From Cylindrospermum sp. NIES-4074 (lineage in GTDB: Bacteria > Cyanobacteriota > Cyanobacteriia > Cyanobacteriales > Nostocaceae), in assembly GCA_003994795.1 (NCBI GenBank), contig AP018269.1:3705677-3769676 (forward strand): a stretch of DNA of 64,000 nucleotides. Reading direction: 5' to 3'. A program made the position numbers and the translations under genes. Under the pieces are notes generated by a model that ran no database searches, was not told the origin of the DNA, and worked only from the letters and a program-made list of their open reading frames with translations. Below are positions 26,206-35,384 of the stretch, piece by piece; within the stretch, counting starts at the first letter, position 1, and the number at the start of each line of letters is the position of its first letter.

Positions 26206-28626
26206 ATGTCTGAATTACTGCAAGCGATTCTAGATAGTGATGAAAAAAATGATTTGCGCTCCTTAATGAGTGAATTACGTCAGCAAGAAAAGAGATATTT
26301 GCTGCGGAATGACATCCTTAATGTTTATAGTGAATATTGCTCTAAATACCAACAAACTGAGAATTTTTCCACTTCTTCCCAATTAAGCAAACTAATTTAT
26401 TACACTCAGGAAATTATTATAGAGGATTCAAACCTCTGTTTCATCATCCGTTCCCAGATTGCGAGTCAAGAAGTTTATCGACTGACAGCAGATTTGAGTT
26501 TTGCACCAATGACGGTGATGGAGTTGCTGGATTTGCGCGATCGCTTCGTCAACAAATCCCATCCCCAAGAAGGAGGACTGCTAGAAATTGACTTTGGCCC
26601 TTTCTATGACTACTCCCCAGCCATGCGCGACCCCAAAAATATTGGTAAGGGGGTGCAGTTTCTCAACCGTTATCTATCCAGCAAACTCTTTCAGGACTCT
26701 AAACAATGGCTAGAAAGCTTGTGGATGTTCTTGCGCTTGCATCAATGTAACGGTATCCAGTTATTAATTAGCGATCGCATCCAGTCACAGCAGCAGCTTT
26801 CCCAGCAAGTTAAAAAGGCGATCGTCTTTTTAAACGAACTCCCCAATCATCAACCCTATGAACAATTCCGGTTTCCCCTGCAAACAATGGGTTTTGAGCC
26901 GGGTTGGGGTAACACTGCTGAACGTGTGCGGGACACCTTAAATATTCTTGATGAATTAATTGATTCTCCCGATCCCCAAACATTAGAAGCCTTTATTTCT
27001 CGCATCCCGATGATTTTTAAAATCGTCTTAGTATCTCCTCATGGTTGGTTTGGACAAGAGGGAGTATTGGGACGACCTGACACTGGTGGACAAGTAGTTT
27101 ATGTTCTCGACCAAGCAAAAAACTTAGAAAAGCAGCTACAAGAAGATGTCACACTCGCCGGTTTAGAAGGTTTGAATGTCCAACCAAAAGTAATAATTCT
27201 CTCTCGCTTAATTCCTCATAGTGATGGTACGCTTTGTAATCAACGCCTAGAAAAAGTACATGGTACAGAAAACGCCTGGATTTTGCGCGTACCTCTGCGA
27301 GAATTTAATCCTAATATGACTCGAAACTGGATTTCCCGATTTGAGTTTTGGCCTTATTTAGAAACTTACGCCGTTGATGCAGAAAGAGAACTCCTAGCAG
27401 AATTTCATGGTAGACCTGACTTAATTGTGGGTAACTATTCTGATGGAAATTTGGTGGCGTTTTTGCTAGCGCGGCGGATGAAAGTTACCCAATGCAATAT
27501 TGCTCATGCTTTGGAAAAATCTAAATACTTATTTAGTAATCTTTATTGGCAAGATTTAGAAGATAAATATCATTTTTCCTTGCAATTTACCGCAGATTTA
27601 ATTGCCATGAATGCTGCTAATTTTGTTATCAGCAGCACCTATCAAGAGATTGTTGGGACGCCGGATAGCATCGGACAGTATGAGTCTTATAAATGCTTCA
27701 CTATGCCAGAATTATACCATGTGGTAAATGGCATTGAACTATTTAATCCCAAGTTTAATGTAGTACCACCTGGGGTAAATGAAAGTTACTATTTCCCCTA
27801 TTCACAGACTGAAGACCGAGTGGAACGCGATCGCTTGCGTCTTGCAGAAATGCTTTTTACCCTAAATGATCCTACCCAAATCTTTGGTAAACTCGATGAC
27901 CCCAGCAAGCGACCAATATTTTCAGTAGCACGTCTCGACCGCATTAAAAACCTGACTGGTTTAGCAGAATGCTTTGGTAAAAGTCCAGAATTACAAGAGT
28001 GTTGTAACTTAATTTTAATAGCGGGTAAGTTGCGCGTAGAAGATTCCGGTGATCACGAAGAACGCGACGAAATTATTAAACTGTATCACATCATTGATGA
28101 GTACAATCTCCACGGTAAAATTCGCTGGTTAGGTGTACGCTTATCTAAAACTGAATCAGGTGAAATTTATCGAGTGATTGCTGACCACCAAGGAATTTTT
28201 GTTCAACCAGCTTTATTTGAAGCCTTTGGTTTGACAGTTTTGGAAGCAATGATTTCCGGTTTACCAACTTTTGCCACACAATTTGGCGGCCCTTTAGAAA
28301 TTATTCAAGACCAAGTTAATGGCTTTTATATTAACCCAACAAATTTAGAGGAAACAGCCGCAAGAATTCTGGATTTTGTCAGCAAATGTCAACATAATTC
28401 TCAGTATTGGCATACTATTTCTCAAGCAGCAATTAACCGAGTTTACAGTACATATACTTGGAAAATTCACACTAATAAGCTGTTATCTCTAGCGCGGATT
28501 TATGGATTTTGGAATTTTACCTCACAAGAAAATCGAGAGGATTTATTGCGTTATCTTGAGGCGTTGTTCTACTTAATTTATAAACCCAGAGCGCAACAAC
28601 TATTAGAGCAGCACAAGTATCGGTAG
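26206..28626 (+). CDS. susA: sucrose synthase
   Basis: An 806-aa GT4 glycosyltransferase catalysing reversible sucrose + NDP = NDP-glucose + fructose; in filamentous N2-fixing cyanobacteria it mainly cleaves sucrose. I start at ATG 26206 (MSELLQAILDSDEK) because this gives 806 aa, the known cyanobacterial SusA length; an open GTG 27 bp upstream adds nine unlikely residues. An N-terminal regulatory region (1-270) precedes the GT-B domain with GVLGRPDTGGQVVYVLDQA and the E-x7-E motif in QPALFEAFGLTVLEAMISGLP. A 28-bp palindrome lies 21 bp after the stop. Confidence 0.96.
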   Translation: MSELLQAILDSDEKNDLRSLMSELRQQEKRYLLRNDILNVYSEYCSKYQQTENFSTSSQLSKLIYYTQEIIIEDSNLCFIIRSQIASQEVYRLTADLSFAPMTVMELLDLRDRFVNKSHPQEGGLLEIDFGPFYDYSPAMRDPKNIGKGVQFLNRYLSSKLFQDSKQWLESLWMFLRLHQCNGIQLLISDRIQSQQQLSQQVKKAIVFLNELPNHQPYEQFRFPLQTMGFEPGWGNTAERVRDTLNILDELIDSPDPQTLEAFISRIPMIFKIVLVSPHGWFGQEGVLGRPDTGGQVVYVLDQAKNLEKQLQEDVTLAGLEGLNVQPKVIILSRLIPHSDGTLCNQRLEKVHGTENAWILRVPLREFNPNMTRNWISRFEFWPYLETYAVDAERELLAEFHGRPDLIVGNYSDGNLVAFLLARRMKVTQCNIAHALEKSKYLFSNLYWQDLEDKYHFSLQFTADLIAMNAANFVISSTYQEIVGTPDSIGQYESYKCFTMPELYHVVNGIELFNPKFNVVPPGVNESYYFPYSQTEDRVERDRLRLAEMLFTLNDPTQIFGKLDDPSKRPIFSVARLDRIKNLTGLAECFGKSPELQECCNLILIAGKLRVEDSGDHEERDEIIKLYHIIDEYNLHGKIRWLGVRLSKTESGEIYRVIADHQGIFVQPALFEAFGLTVLEAMISGLPTFATQFGGPLEIIQDQVNGFYINPTNLEETAARILDFVSKCQHNSQYWHTISQAAINRVYSTYTWKIHTNKLLSLARIYGFWNFTSQENREDLLRYLEALFYLIYKPRAQQLLEQHKYR

Positions 28627-28647
28627 GACGCTTTAAAATAAAATACA

Positions 28648-28675
28648 GTAGAGACGTTACATGTAACGTCTCTAC
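28648..28675. repeat. 28-bp palindrome, GTAGAGACGTTACA type
   Basis: A perfect palindrome: GTAGAGACGTTACA followed by its reverse complement. It lies just after the susA stop. It is a variant (TACATGTA centre) of the GTAGAGACGTTGCA family at 34592, 34746 and 37676. It may act as a terminator. Confidence 0.85.
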
Positions 28676-28811
28676 ATCCGTTGATGGTCTGAACACCAAG
28701 CGTATCAGGCTATATTCTCGTTTTAACTTCGTAGATATATAGCAGATTCCCGTAGGAAACCCAAGAAAATAACTATATTCATCTGTGGGTCAAAATCATC
28801 AATCATAATTT

Positions 28812-28987
28812 GTAAGCATTCAGCCGTCAGCCCTCAGCTATCAGCTTTCCTCCAAGAATTTGTGAGCATTCTGACAGAGGGATTACTAATTGCCTTTGGT
28901 GTAAGTTTACCCAACTGCAAACCCTTAAACTTCAGTCTAAAACCCGGTTTTACCTGACTGCTGACCGCTGAAGTGCTGAATGCTTAC
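28812..28987 (+). mobile_element. MITE, GTAAGC-type (copy B) with 8-bp target duplication
   Basis: A 176-bp element with the same 13-bp ends as copy A: GTAAGCATTCAGC at 28812-28824 and GCTGAATGCTTAC at 28975-28987. It is flanked by perfect direct repeats CATAATTT at 28804-28811 and 28988-28995. It has the internal blocks GAGCATTCTGACAGAGGGATT, TTTGGTGTAAGTTTACCCAA and AAACCCTTAAACTTCAG, but is shorter in the right half. It is non-coding. Confidence 0.9.
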
Positions 28988-29011
28988 CATAATTTTGCAG
29001 AAAGTCTTGAT

Positions 29012-29557
29012 TTAAATTGTCAACTCGCGCCAGGTTCTTTGACCAACTATGCCATCTGCTCCTAAATTCCGCTGGTTTTGAAAAGCCTTGACTGCTGTTT
29101 CTGTGAGCGGGCCAAAAACGCCGTCAACTCGCATACTATAGCCGTTAGATATTAACAACCTTTGCAAAACCCGCACAGAAATACCTGAATTACCAAAACC
29201 CAAACTTGGCAAAGACGGACTTTTCAAATCTGGAAATTTTGTCGTAATTTTTTCACCAGTTGTTCCTGTTCTTATCACTTTTAAGGCATCAGCTAAGATG
29301 GGAGAATCTGAAGACACATACTTAGTTTTTATTTTCCGAAGTATCTTATCGTTCTTACGTTTGAGTGTTGATAGAGTAGTTGGAGAACTTGCATCTATCG
29401 GCATGAATTCAGGTGGTATAATTTGAGGAGTGGAAACTAACCGAGATAATAAAATATTAGCTGACTTACGCTCACCAATTTCTTGATGAAATGGTGACTG
29501 GTCTGGCAAATTGGGTGGAGGTGGTTGATTTGTGTTTAACACATCCGTAATCAGCAA
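29012..29557 (-). CDS. peptidoglycan-binding domain protein
   Basis: A 181-aa protein whose C-terminal 65 residues form a PG_binding_1 domain: LGFGNSGISVRVLQRLLISNG, MRVDGVFGPLTETAVKAFQNQRNLGADGIVGQRTW. That domain binds peptidoglycan or serves as a cell-wall anchor. The N-terminal 110 residues are Pro/Ser/Thr/Lys-rich without a domain I recognise and without a clear Sec signal, so the export route is unclear. It stands alone. Confidence 0.82.
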   Translation of the reverse strand: MLITDVLNTNQPPPPNLPDQSPFHQEIGERKSANILLSRLVSTPQIIPPEFMPIDASSPTTLSTLKRKNDKILRKIKTKYVSSDSPILADALKVIRTGTTGEKITTKFPDLKSPSLPSLGFGNSGISVRVLQRLLISNGYSMRVDGVFGPLTETAVKAFQNQRNLGADGIVGQRTWRELTI

Positions 29558-29983
29558 GCCAATATCAGTTATTGTACTTCAGATTCTTAACACCTGCTCT
29601 CGTTTGATATGCAAATTCGCACTTATTGATAATTGTGTATACTGATAAATGTGAACAAATTTATGTAATGATTTTATTTAAAATTATTTTTCAGGAAGTC
29701 TAATTAACCTAATTTCAATAAAATCTAGGCATTGTTAGTTTCTAAATAAGATTTTAACAGTTAAATATAGCACTTAAGTTAAATGCTTTAGTAAGAGTAT
29801 ATTGTCTGAATCATTAACATTACTATAAATCAGTTATACTTAAATTTTGAATTTTTCTAATAGTAAAAACGTAAAATATTGCGTATTGGAGATATTTAAC
29901 GAAAAATAGTTGATGATAAAAAGCGATCGCTTTCGGATAAACTACAAGCGATCGCACCAGCAATAACTACCTCATCCCCTGAA
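29558..29983. other. 426-bp AT-rich spacer
   Basis: Very AT-rich, with two HIP1 sites near 29923-29957. No gene or strong repeat was seen. Likely the promoter region of the peptidoglycan-binding gene plus the 3' region of the CAX gene. Confidence 0.5.
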
Positions 29984-31063
29984 TCACTGGAGTGGAAAGA
30001 AGTAGAAGGCGAAACCCAACACTGTATAGGTGGCTAAGAGTAAACTACCTTCCAACCAATTGGACTTACCATCAGAACTAATGCTATTGGCAATTAACAC
30101 CGCTACAACCACAGCTACTAATTCAAAGGGGTTAAAATCCAAATCCATTGGTTGACCTATTATCCACCCCGCTATCACCAAGACAGGTGCGACAAATAGG
30201 GCTATCTGCATACTTGATCCCACAGCCACGGAAACGGAAAGATCCATCTTATCTTTGATAGCTACGGTGACAGCAGTGGCGTGTTCAGCGGCGTTACCGA
30301 CAATGGGAACCAGAATCACCCCTGTAAATAGTGCGGTTAAACCTAGCTGAGATGTGGCGACTTCCAAAGCATCAACCAGCAGTTCTGACTCAATTGCTAC
30401 TAGCAAGGTACATACTAGCAACACACCACTCCACAACAAAACATTTGGTTTTTCGTGGGAGATTTCCTCTCCGTCTATTTCTGCTACACCCACATCATAT
30501 AGATAGGCGTGGGTTTTCATAGAAAATAGCAGTGTCATACCGTAGACCAAGATTAACACCACCGCAACGGCAAGAGAAAGATTTTGCAGAATCGGTTGGC
30601 TAATTCCCTTAGCAGAAAAGTTCATGGCTGTGGGCAGCAAAATAGCAATTACTGCTAAATTCATAGAAGAAGCGTTTACCCGCGCCACAATGGGCTGAAA
30701 TGTCTGTTCTTTGTGGCGCAGTCCGCCCAAAAACATGGAAAGACCCATCACTAATAGTAAGTTGCCAATAATTGATCCCGTGATACTGGCTTTGACTACA
30801 TCTATCAATCCAGCATTCAGGGCCACAAGGGCAATGATTAGTTCTGTAGCGTTGCCAAAGGTGGCATTTAACAAACCCCCCAAGGTTGGCCCAACTACTA
30901 CAGCAATTTCTTCTGTGGCTGTACCCATCCAAGCTGCTAGAGGCAAAATTGCCAATCCAGCTGTTATAAAGACTATTAAGTCACCCCACTCCAGAAAGTG
31001 GGCTGTTATGGAGATTGGTATAAACAGTAACAGAGTGAATAAAAGAATGTTTTTACCGGACAT
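29984..31063 (-). CDS. Ca2+/H+ antiporter (CAX family)
   Basis: A 359-aa integral membrane cation exchanger with about eleven helices in two homologous halves. The two alpha-repeat motifs are clear: GNATELIIALVALNAG (about residues 69-84) and GNAAEHATAVTVAIKD (about 256-271). Their acidic residues bind and translocate Ca2+ in exchange for protons. An acidic loop (VAEIDGEEISHEKP, about 195-208) separates the halves as in other CAX proteins. The cyanobacterial homologue has been linked to calcium and salt tolerance. It is transcribed alone. Confidence 0.93.
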   Translation of the reverse strand: MSGKNILLFTLLLFIPISITAHFLEWGDLIVFITAGLAILPLAAWMGTATEEIAVVVGPTLGGLLNATFGNATELIIALVALNAGLIDVVKASITGSIIGNLLLVMGLSMFLGGLRHKEQTFQPIVARVNASSMNLAVIAILLPTAMNFSAKGISQPILQNLSLAVAVVLILVYGMTLLFSMKTHAYLYDVGVAEIDGEEISHEKPNVLLWSGVLLVCTLLVAIESELLVDALEVATSQLGLTALFTGVILVPIVGNAAEHATAVTVAIKDKMDLSVSVAVGSSMQIALFVAPVLVIAGWIIGQPMDLDFNPFELVAVVVAVLIANSISSDGKSNWLEGSLLLATYTVLGFAFYFFPLQ

Positions 31064-31173
31064 TTGTCATCTCGAATTGTGGGTATTCGGTCACTGGAGT
31101 TAGTGCTGAGTTCTGAATAGAGAATTAAGGTAAGCGTTCACTGATATCTTGCACCATTTTTAATTAACCCAAA

Positions 31174-31233
31174 GGTGGGCAATGCCCGTGACGCAAGAAT
31201 CGGGGTTTCATGGCAATAAAAGCATTGCCCACC
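31174..31233. repeat. GGTGGGCAATGC inverted repeat
   Basis: GGTGGGCAATGC at 31174-31185 and GCATTGCCCACC at 31222-31233 form a perfect 12-bp stem with a 36-nt loop. It is a dispersed Nostoc-type hairpin repeat, possibly folding in the CAX leader. Confidence 0.8.
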
Positions 31234-31282
31234 CTACAAAAATTGGCTTCTGCCTCCTGCCTCCTGCCTCCTGCCTTCTTCA

Positions 31283-31326
31283 AGAGCATTCTGACTATCC
31301 TTTTAAGGTTTTAGCTGACTGCTTAC
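31283..31326 (+). mobile_element. relic of a GTAAGC-type MITE
   Basis: GAGCATTCTGACTAT followed within 20 bp by TTTTAGCTGACTGCTTAC. The last 13 bases (31314-31326) match the right terminal repeat GCTGAATGCTTAC at 12 of 13 positions, and GAGCATTCTGA matches the element interior. The left end is missing. Confidence 0.5.
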
Positions 31327-31822
31327 ACAGTTAGCCCCAGTTGGTAACATGAGCAACGCATTGGCTTATCAGCATTCATAACTCAGCACTACTAGGATAC
31401 TCGCAACGGTCTATGGCGCCATTCAGAATTTGTACGGTTTTCAGTCTGTCATGAGATATGTAAAATAGAATTGCGATTTACGTAGCTTTTGCAATCTTTT
31501 GTTGCAAAACTATGAAGATAAGCCAGGATTTTATACTAAAAATGGGTTTTAATAGTTTAAAAGACCTTTAAAATTATTGGCTTATTAGCGCTGTCAACGA
31601 GAAAAACCCTCAACTGAGGCGTTGTTTAATTGCTGTTTGCTTTGTACTTTTGGGGAAATGGCTGTGTGATAACGCAGATTTCCCCAAGACCAAGACCGCT
31701 GTTGTAAAAATTTAGTTGTATCCCATAGTTGTTGTATATACCGGAATTCGCGTTCAAGGCAATGTAAACGGGTATTAGTACAAAATTTTCGGCACAACTG
31801 TCAGTTTTTTGGATAAATATAC

Positions 31823-34552
31823 ATGACTTCTGCTGCCCAAATGCCAGCTAGCTCTGGCTCAACATTCTCATTACATCAAGATACTCAACACACAACTGAG
31901 GCCGATCCCCTAAGAACGGCTAAAGGTGTGTATGTAACGGTTCACGGTCATTTTTACCAGCCACCAAGAGAAAATCCTTATCTGGATGCGATCGAACGGC
32001 AACCGAGTGCTGCACCTTTCCATGACTGGAATGAGCGCATTCACTGGGAATGCTATCGCCCCAATGCCTTTGCCAGGGTGCTAAATGACCGAGGCGAGGT
32101 CGTGGGGATCGTGAATAATTATGAGTACATGAGCTTTAATATTGGGCCGACGCTGATGTCGTGGCTAGAACGCTACGATATGGAAGTATATCAGCGGATA
32201 TTAGAAGCGGATACGAAGAGTTCGCAACGCTTGCATGGTCACGGCAATGCGATCGCGCAAGTATATAATCACATCATCATGCCTCTGGCTAACGAACGGG
32301 ATAAATATACCCAAATTCGTTGGGGCAAAGAAGACTTCAAATCCCGATTTGGTCGTGATCCCGAAGGGATGTGGTTAGCAGAAACGGCTGTGGACTATGC
32401 AACCTTAACAGCCTTGGTTGCTGAAGGAATTCGCTTTATTGTCCTTGCACCATCCCAGGCACAGCGATGTCGTCTTCTACCCACCAAAAATGATCCCCAT
32501 CCTGAATGGCACGAAGTTGGCGGTAGTCAGATTGATCCCACTCGCCCCTATCGTTGTTATTTGAAGCCTTCCCTGAGCATTGCATCTTCACCTTTAAATA
32601 CCATCCATAGCAACGGTAAAACTGATCGTTCTATGTCTGCCTCAAAGGAAGAAAGTATCGAAGGATTACCTTATATTGATATCTTCTTTTACGATGGGCC
32701 GATTTCGCGGGATATGGGTTTTAGTGATGTTGTCTATAGTTCCAGCCATTTTGCCGGACGCATCGGTTCAGCAGTGCGTGGGGATCATCGTCCGGCGCAA
32801 TTGATTTCTGTGGGGACAGATGGGGAAACCTTTGGACATCATAAAAAGGGCACCGAGAAAACCTTAGCTTATGCCTTTACAGGGGAATTTCCTCACCAAG
32901 GTTGGACGGTAACAAATTTTGCCCACTACCTCAGCTTAAATCCTCCGACTTGGGAAGTGGAGTTAAAGTCTATAACTGCCTGGAGTTGCGCCCACGGTGT
33001 AGACAGATGGCAGGATGATTGTGGTTGTGGTGGGGAAGGTGGTGTTTGGCATCAAAAATGGCGTCGTCCCTTGCGGAATGCCCTGAATTGGCTGCGGGAT
33101 CAGTTAGTTGAAGTGTATGAACAACAGGGGAGACAGTTGTTTCGTGATCCCTGGCAAGCCAGAGATGAATATATCGAAGTGATGCGCGATCGCTCTCCTG
33201 CTAATGTTAGCCGCTTTCTCTCTCGCCATCAAACCCACAAACTGACAGCAGCAGAACAGGTAGATGCCTTGCGCTTGCTGGAAATGCAGCGTCATGCTTT
33301 GTTTATGTTCACTAGTTGCGGCTGGTTTTTTGAAGAAATTTCTCGCCCAGAAGGAACACAAATTCTCCGTTATGCCTCCCGTGCTTTAGAGTTAGCGGGA
33401 GATGTGGCAGGTGTGCAGCTAGAAAAAGGCTTCCTCAAACGCCTGGGTTTAGCCCCCAGTAATGTTGATCACTTTAAGCATGGGGCGGAAATTTATCGCC
33501 AACTGGTGCTAACTGCCCAAATTGATTTTAAGCAAGTTGCTGCTCACTATGCGATTACTTCTCTGTTTAGCAATCACAAAAATACTCCCTCTGGAGATGG
33601 GGTGAATAAAGGCCAGCATACTTACCCAAATCGGGTTTATTGCTACTCCGTCAATGAGCTAGATTACCAAATGCAACGCATGGGAGCGTTGACTATGGTA
33701 GTAGGGCAATTAAAGCTAGTCTCAGAAATTACCTGGGAAAGCGAACATTTAGTGTTTGCTGTGCTGCATTTGGGCGGCTGGGATTTTCACTGCTGCATTC
33801 AACAATTTACAGGACGGCGTGACTATAGCCAATTGAAAGATAAGCTGTTTGGGGCGCTGCAAAAGGCAAGTGCATCTCAATCTATCTTGGTAATGACACA
33901 GCTGTTTGGGGACGAAACTTTTAGTTTGCAAAACTTATTTGCAGAAGAACGTCACCGGATTATGCGGCTGTTAAGTCAGGAAACACTGACACGTTTAGAC
34001 CAGCTATATACCCAGGCATACCGTGAAAATTACGGTGTGATTATGGCGTTTCATCGGGATGAACTAACTGTGCCGCAAGAGTTGCAGGTAGCAGCAGAGA
34101 TTGCTTTGAGTTATCGCTGTATGATGACGTTGCGATCGCTTGAGCAAGACATCACCGATTCCCAATTAAGTTGGAATCATATAGCAGAGTTAGAAGCGAT
34201 CGCCACCGAAGCCAAGCATCTGCGCTGTCGGCTGAATATTCCGGAAGGGAAGCAGATATTAGAGCAGTTAATTGTGCGATCGCTTTGGCAAGCCTTGCAT
34301 GATGCCAATGGCAGCCTTGATGCAGATATCCAACGGTTAGAAAGGTTGATTGATATTGGGCATCAGTTAAACCTTGGCGTCTCCCTCCAGCGATCCCAGG
34401 AACTATACTACAGGTGTTTACAGAGTCAAATATTGCCCCTGTGTCTCACCACCCAGGCTAATGAGGAAGATGCTACTCATTGTCGTCAGTTACTCAAGTT
34501 GGGACAAAAGTTAGCGGTAGATGTCAGCGCCATCTGGCATAAGTTAGAGTAG
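31823..34552 (+). CDS. glycoside hydrolase family 57 protein with DUF3536
   Basis: A 909-aa protein. The N-terminal half is a GH57-type (alpha/beta)7 barrel: VTVHGHFYQPPRENPYLDAIE (the first GH57 motif with H), NYEYMSFNIGPTL, DPEGMWLAETAVD (the catalytic-Glu-like region WLAE), and a later VGTDGETFGHHKKGTEK (DGE/H motif). The C-terminal half (about 440-900) is DUF3536. GH57 enzymes act on alpha-glucans (amylase, amylopullulanase, branching types), so glycogen metabolism is likely, but specificity is not readable from sequence. It has no signal peptide and stands alone. Confidence 0.9.
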   Translation: MTSAAQMPASSGSTFSLHQDTQHTTEADPLRTAKGVYVTVHGHFYQPPRENPYLDAIERQPSAAPFHDWNERIHWECYRPNAFARVLNDRGEVVGIVNNYEYMSFNIGPTLMSWLERYDMEVYQRILEADTKSSQRLHGHGNAIAQVYNHIIMPLANERDKYTQIRWGKEDFKSRFGRDPEGMWLAETAVDYATLTALVAEGIRFIVLAPSQAQRCRLLPTKNDPHPEWHEVGGSQIDPTRPYRCYLKPSLSIASSPLNTIHSNGKTDRSMSASKEESIEGLPYIDIFFYDGPISRDMGFSDVVYSSSHFAGRIGSAVRGDHRPAQLISVGTDGETFGHHKKGTEKTLAYAFTGEFPHQGWTVTNFAHYLSLNPPTWEVELKSITAWSCAHGVDRWQDDCGCGGEGGVWHQKWRRPLRNALNWLRDQLVEVYEQQGRQLFRDPWQARDEYIEVMRDRSPANVSRFLSRHQTHKLTAAEQVDALRLLEMQRHALFMFTSCGWFFEEISRPEGTQILRYASRALELAGDVAGVQLEKGFLKRLGLAPSNVDHFKHGAEIYRQLVLTAQIDFKQVAAHYAITSLFSNHKNTPSGDGVNKGQHTYPNRVYCYSVNELDYQMQRMGALTMVVGQLKLVSEITWESEHLVFAVLHLGGWDFHCCIQQFTGRRDYSQLKDKLFGALQKASASQSILVMTQLFGDETFSLQNLFAEERHRIMRLLSQETLTRLDQLYTQAYRENYGVIMAFHRDELTVPQELQVAAEIALSYRCMMTLRSLEQDITDSQLSWNHIAELEAIATEAKHLRCRLNIPEGKQILEQLIVRSLWQALHDANGSLDADIQRLERLIDIGHQLNLGVSLQRSQELYYRCLQSQILPLCLTTQANEEDATHCRQLLKLGQKLAVDVSAIWHKLE

Positions 34553-34591
34553 GTGTCCCACTCGTTCACAAAAGAATCGATGAGTGGAATT

Positions 34592-34619
34592 GTAGAGACG
34601 TTGCTTGCAACGTCTCTAT
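34592..34619. repeat. 28-bp palindrome, GTAGAGACGTTGC type (imperfect)
   Basis: GTAGAGACGTTGC-TT-GCAACGTCTCTAT lies 40 bp after the GH57 stop. The ends mismatch at one pair and the centre is TT. It is a family member and probably a terminator-like hairpin. Confidence 0.8.
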
Positions 34620-34745
34620 ATTTGTAGGGTAGAAGTTTTGTGTTGAATTTGGTTGAATTACTTACTTTTGGGGATGCCAATAGGAAGAATTTTGTTTACA
34701 GCATTTTTCAGTTCAATGCACCACATTCTCTTCATTCAAACCCAT

Positions 34746-34773
34746 GTAGAGACGTTGCATGCAACGTCTCTAC
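34746..34773. repeat. 28-bp palindrome, GTAGAGACGTTGCA type
   Basis: A perfect palindrome. The adjoining left flank (about 34722-34745) matches, in reverse complement, the right flank of the copy at 37676-37703 (ATGGGTTTGAATGAAGAG), so these two copies share about 50 bp of homology beyond the palindrome. Confidence 0.88.
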
Positions 34774-34812
34774 TGTAGCAAATCACTGTATTAGGCATCT
34801 TGCAAAAATCAA

Positions 34813-35325
34813 TTAACCAACAGGTTCACCAACTCGCAACCCCATAATAATTAAGTCCCGTTCCACACCATCAAGTTCGGCTATTTTGGGCAAATGCCCC
34901 CAAGGTTGGAACCCAAATGTGGCAAACAGCTGTAAGCTGGGATCATTATGGGCAAAAATAAAGCTCACCAAAGTCTTTAAACCTAGATTAGGACTATGGT
35001 GGATAGCTTGCCTTAAAAGTTGCCGTCCTAAACCACGCCGATGAAAGGCAGGGGCAATATAAATACTAATTTCGGCAGTTGCGTGATAAGCTGGTCGCCC
35101 ATAAAATGATTGAAAACTCAGCCATCCAGCAGTTACACCCTCTACCTCAATGATCCACAGAGGACGTTGTGAAGGCGATCGCCCTCTAAACCAAGCAAGG
35201 CGACTTTCTACAGAAACTGGCTGTAAATCAGCGGTAGCCATGCGGCTAGGGATTGCAGCATTGTATATTGCCACAATTGTAGGCAAGTCAGTTTCAGTAG
35301 CATGGCGGATAATCATTGCTGCCAT
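34813..35325 (-). CDS. GNAT N-acetyltransferase (phosphinothricin-acetyltransferase-like)
   Basis: A 170-aa acetyl-CoA-dependent acetyltransferase of the GNAT fold. The N-terminus IIRHATETDLPTIVAIYNAAI matches PAT/Bar-type enzymes. The acetyl-CoA-binding loop is in ISIYIAPAFHRRGLGRQLLRQAI (the RRGLG loop), and FAHNDPSLQLFATFGFQPWGHLPKI is the conserved C-terminal part. These enzymes acetylate amino-group substrates such as phosphinothricin or methionine derivatives; the true substrate is unknown. The start could be at the ATG three codons later. It is divergent from the SDR gene, with 59 bp between starts. Confidence 0.88.
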   Translation of the reverse strand: MAAMIIRHATETDLPTIVAIYNAAIPSRMATADLQPVSVESRLAWFRGRSPSQRPLWIIEVEGVTAGWLSFQSFYGRPAYHATAEISIYIAPAFHRRGLGRQLLRQAIHHSPNLGLKTLVSFIFAHNDPSLQLFATFGFQPWGHLPKIAELDGVERDLIIMGLRVGEPVG

Positions 35326-35384
35326 CTGGGCAAAAAGCTTGAGAAAATATTCACAAATAATACAGCGTTAACGCCAGCAATTCT

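Larger units (their letters stand above)
28627..29011. other. 385-bp spacer with palindrome and MITE
   Basis: Between susA (plus) and the convergent peptidoglycan-binding gene (minus), the spacer holds the 28-bp palindrome and MITE copy B. Nothing else was recognised. Confidence 0.6.
31064..31822. other. 759-bp divergent spacer with hairpin repeat and MITE relic
   Basis: It contains the GGTGGGCAATGC hairpin (31174-31233), four CTGCCTC heptads (about 31253-31280), and a MITE relic (about 31283-31326). The last 200 bp form the GH57 upstream region. A minus-strand 67-codon frame at 31594-31797 has no recognisable features. Confidence 0.6.

Noticed and set aside
31594-31797. Minus-strand 67-codon frame before the GH57 gene
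   Set aside because: No recognisable feature, and it lies in the likely GH57 promoter.
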